A model generated the notes under the pieces. It was not told where the DNA came from and did no database searches. It saw only the letters and a list, made by a program, of their open reading frames with translations. From NCBI GenBank assembly GCA_946479015.1, contig CAMLEQ010000246.1, forward strand, positions 1 to 6,017: a stretch of DNA of 6,017 nucleotides. Reading direction: 5' to 3'. The DNA is from an uncultured Gemmatimonadota bacterium. Lineage in GTDB: Bacteria > Gemmatimonadota > Gemmatimonadetes > Gemmatimonadales > Gemmatimonadaceae. Positions within the stretch are counted from its first letter, which is position 1, and the number at the start of each line of letters is the position of its first letter. Shown here piece after piece: positions 5,305 to 6,017 of this stretch. Made by a program: the position numbers and the translations under genes.

Positions 5305-5943
5305 ATGACGACGGAAACCGACGGACGACGGCGTCGAGGGGCGCAGGCGAGGGCGCGGATCCTCGAGCGATCGACGCGCATCGCATCCACCGAAGGGCTC
5401 GAGGGGCTCACCATCGGCCGAGTGGCGGCGGACGCGGGGATCGGCAAGAGCAACATCTCCGTGCTGTTCGGCGACAGGGAGGAGCTCCAGCTCGCGACGC
5501 TGGAGCGCGCCGTGGAGATGTTCGACGAGGCGGTGGTCCAGCCCGCGCTCCGCGAGCCGACCCCGCTGGCGCGGATCAAGGCGCTCACCGACGGATGGTT
5601 CGCGTTCGTCGAGGGCGGGGCGCTCCCCGGCGGGTGCTTCATCACCGCGGTGAGCAGCGAGTATCGAGCGCGCCCCGGTCGCATCCGCGACCGCATCAAC
5701 GAGCATCGCGCGGCGGGACGGGCGCGGCTCCGGAAGCTGATCCGGGAGGCCAAGGCGTGCGGCCAGATCCGCGCCGACACGGATGACGCGCAGCTCGTGT
5801 TCGATCTGTTCGCCTGTCAGGCGGCCGCCAACGTCGCGGCGCTCATGGGCGACCGGGAGGAGTTCAGGCGCGCGCGGCGGACGACACGGGCGCGGATTCA
5901 CTCGGTGGTCGCCGGGGCCGAGCGGGCGGGCCGACCGCGCTGA
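5305..5943 (+). CDS. TetR/AcrR-family transcriptional repressor, likely of the divergent pump
   Basis: This encodes 212 residues, a normal TetR length. The start at 5305 is supported by GGGAGAG at 5291-5297, seven bases upstream; the ATG at 5298 is out of frame. After a basic N-terminus (GRRRRGAQARARILE), the DNA-binding domain runs to about residue 65: ASTEGLEGLTIGRVAADAG at 27-45, then the recognition helix region IGKSNISVLFGDREELQLA at 46-64. The C-terminal ligand-binding and dimer domain includes ALPGGCFITAVSSEYRARPG at 106-125, a segment typical of one AcrR-like subgroup, with Cys111, Cys152 and Cys171 scattered in it. The ending is Arg-rich. By family knowledge it binds a palindrome as a dimer and is released by a small ligand, often a substrate of the pump. 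The site at 5215-5234 is the probable operator for both genes. The inducer cannot be read from sequence. Confidence 0.93.
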   Translation: MTTETDGRRRRGAQARARILERSTRIASTEGLEGLTIGRVAADAGIGKSNISVLFGDREELQLATLERAVEMFDEAVVQPALREPTPLARIKALTDGWFAFVEGGALPGGCFITAVSSEYRARPGRIRDRINEHRAAGRARLRKLIREAKACGQIRADTDDAQLVFDLFACQAAANVAALMGDREEFRRARRTTRARIHSVVAGAERAGRPR

Positions 5944-5984
5944 GGGTGCCGTGACCTTCCGATGACGCGCGTCCGATGATGCAC

Positions 5985-6017
5985 GGGGCCCGGCGCCGCT
6001 CCACGGCGCCGGGCCCC
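5985..6017 (+). terminator. Strong 14-bp hairpin downstream of tetR-type gene
   Basis: GGGGCCCGGCGCCG (5985-5998) and CGGCGCCGGGCCCC (6004-6017) pair perfectly around a 5-base CTCCA loop, beginning 41 bases after the stop at 5943. The stem is entirely G-C. The window ends at the last paired base, so whether a T-run follows cannot be seen. An intrinsic terminator is the simplest reading, possibly bidirectional if a convergent gene lies beyond. The 5944-5984 stretch before it shows nothing. Confidence 0.7.

Noticed and set aside
3674..5386. Open frame of 570 codons on the - strand overlapping the transporter gene in another frame
   Set aside because: Arg/Ala/His-rich low-complexity translation, whereas the 511-residue frame shows intact MFS motifs; it also runs across the divergent promoter region and into the tetR-type gene.

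Overview
The window is 6 kb of GC-rich, densely coding bacterial DNA. GC-rich codons fill third positions, intergenic gaps are mostly short, and the few AT-rich patches coincide with promoter regions. No rRNA, tRNA, insertion sequence, phage gene or CRISPR array is visible. The style suits a high-GC soil-type bacterium such as Gemmatimonadota, Myxococcota or an actinobacterium, but no marker gene fixes the phylum. I found seven protein genes, one of them cut by the left edge.

Left part (1-1982): a partial secreted alpha/beta hydrolase runs leftward off the window. A 270-bp gap separates it from a divergent rightward pair. The first of that pair is a small exported protein of unknown function with two cysteines (990-1478). 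The second is a two-helix DUF3592-type membrane protein (1509-1982). A GC-rich hairpin lies between them.

Middle (2030-3631): an HxlR/DUF24-type repressor gene (leftward) is divergent from a zinc-less medium-chain dehydrogenase/reductase of the quinone oxidoreductase type (rightward). The shared 177-bp gap has an AT-rich core with inverted repeats. This matches the known arrangement in which a thiol-based HxlR repressor controls a neighbouring quinone reductase.

Right part (3664-6017): a 14-helix DHA2-type drug efflux transporter (leftward) is divergent from a TetR/AcrR repressor (rightward). Their 105-bp gap contains a near-perfect 20-bp palindrome inside two interleaved sigma70-like promoters, so one operator could silence both genes. 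A 14-bp perfect hairpin follows tetR at the right edge.

Taken together, 2030-5943 reads as two regulator-effector modules placed back to back, with the reductase and the efflux pump meeting tail to tail 32 bp apart. A joint role in handling toxic electrophiles, quinones or drugs is plausible but inferred. I see nothing that is clearly a new system. The best-supported item worth a second look is the compact operator/promoter between the pump and tetR.
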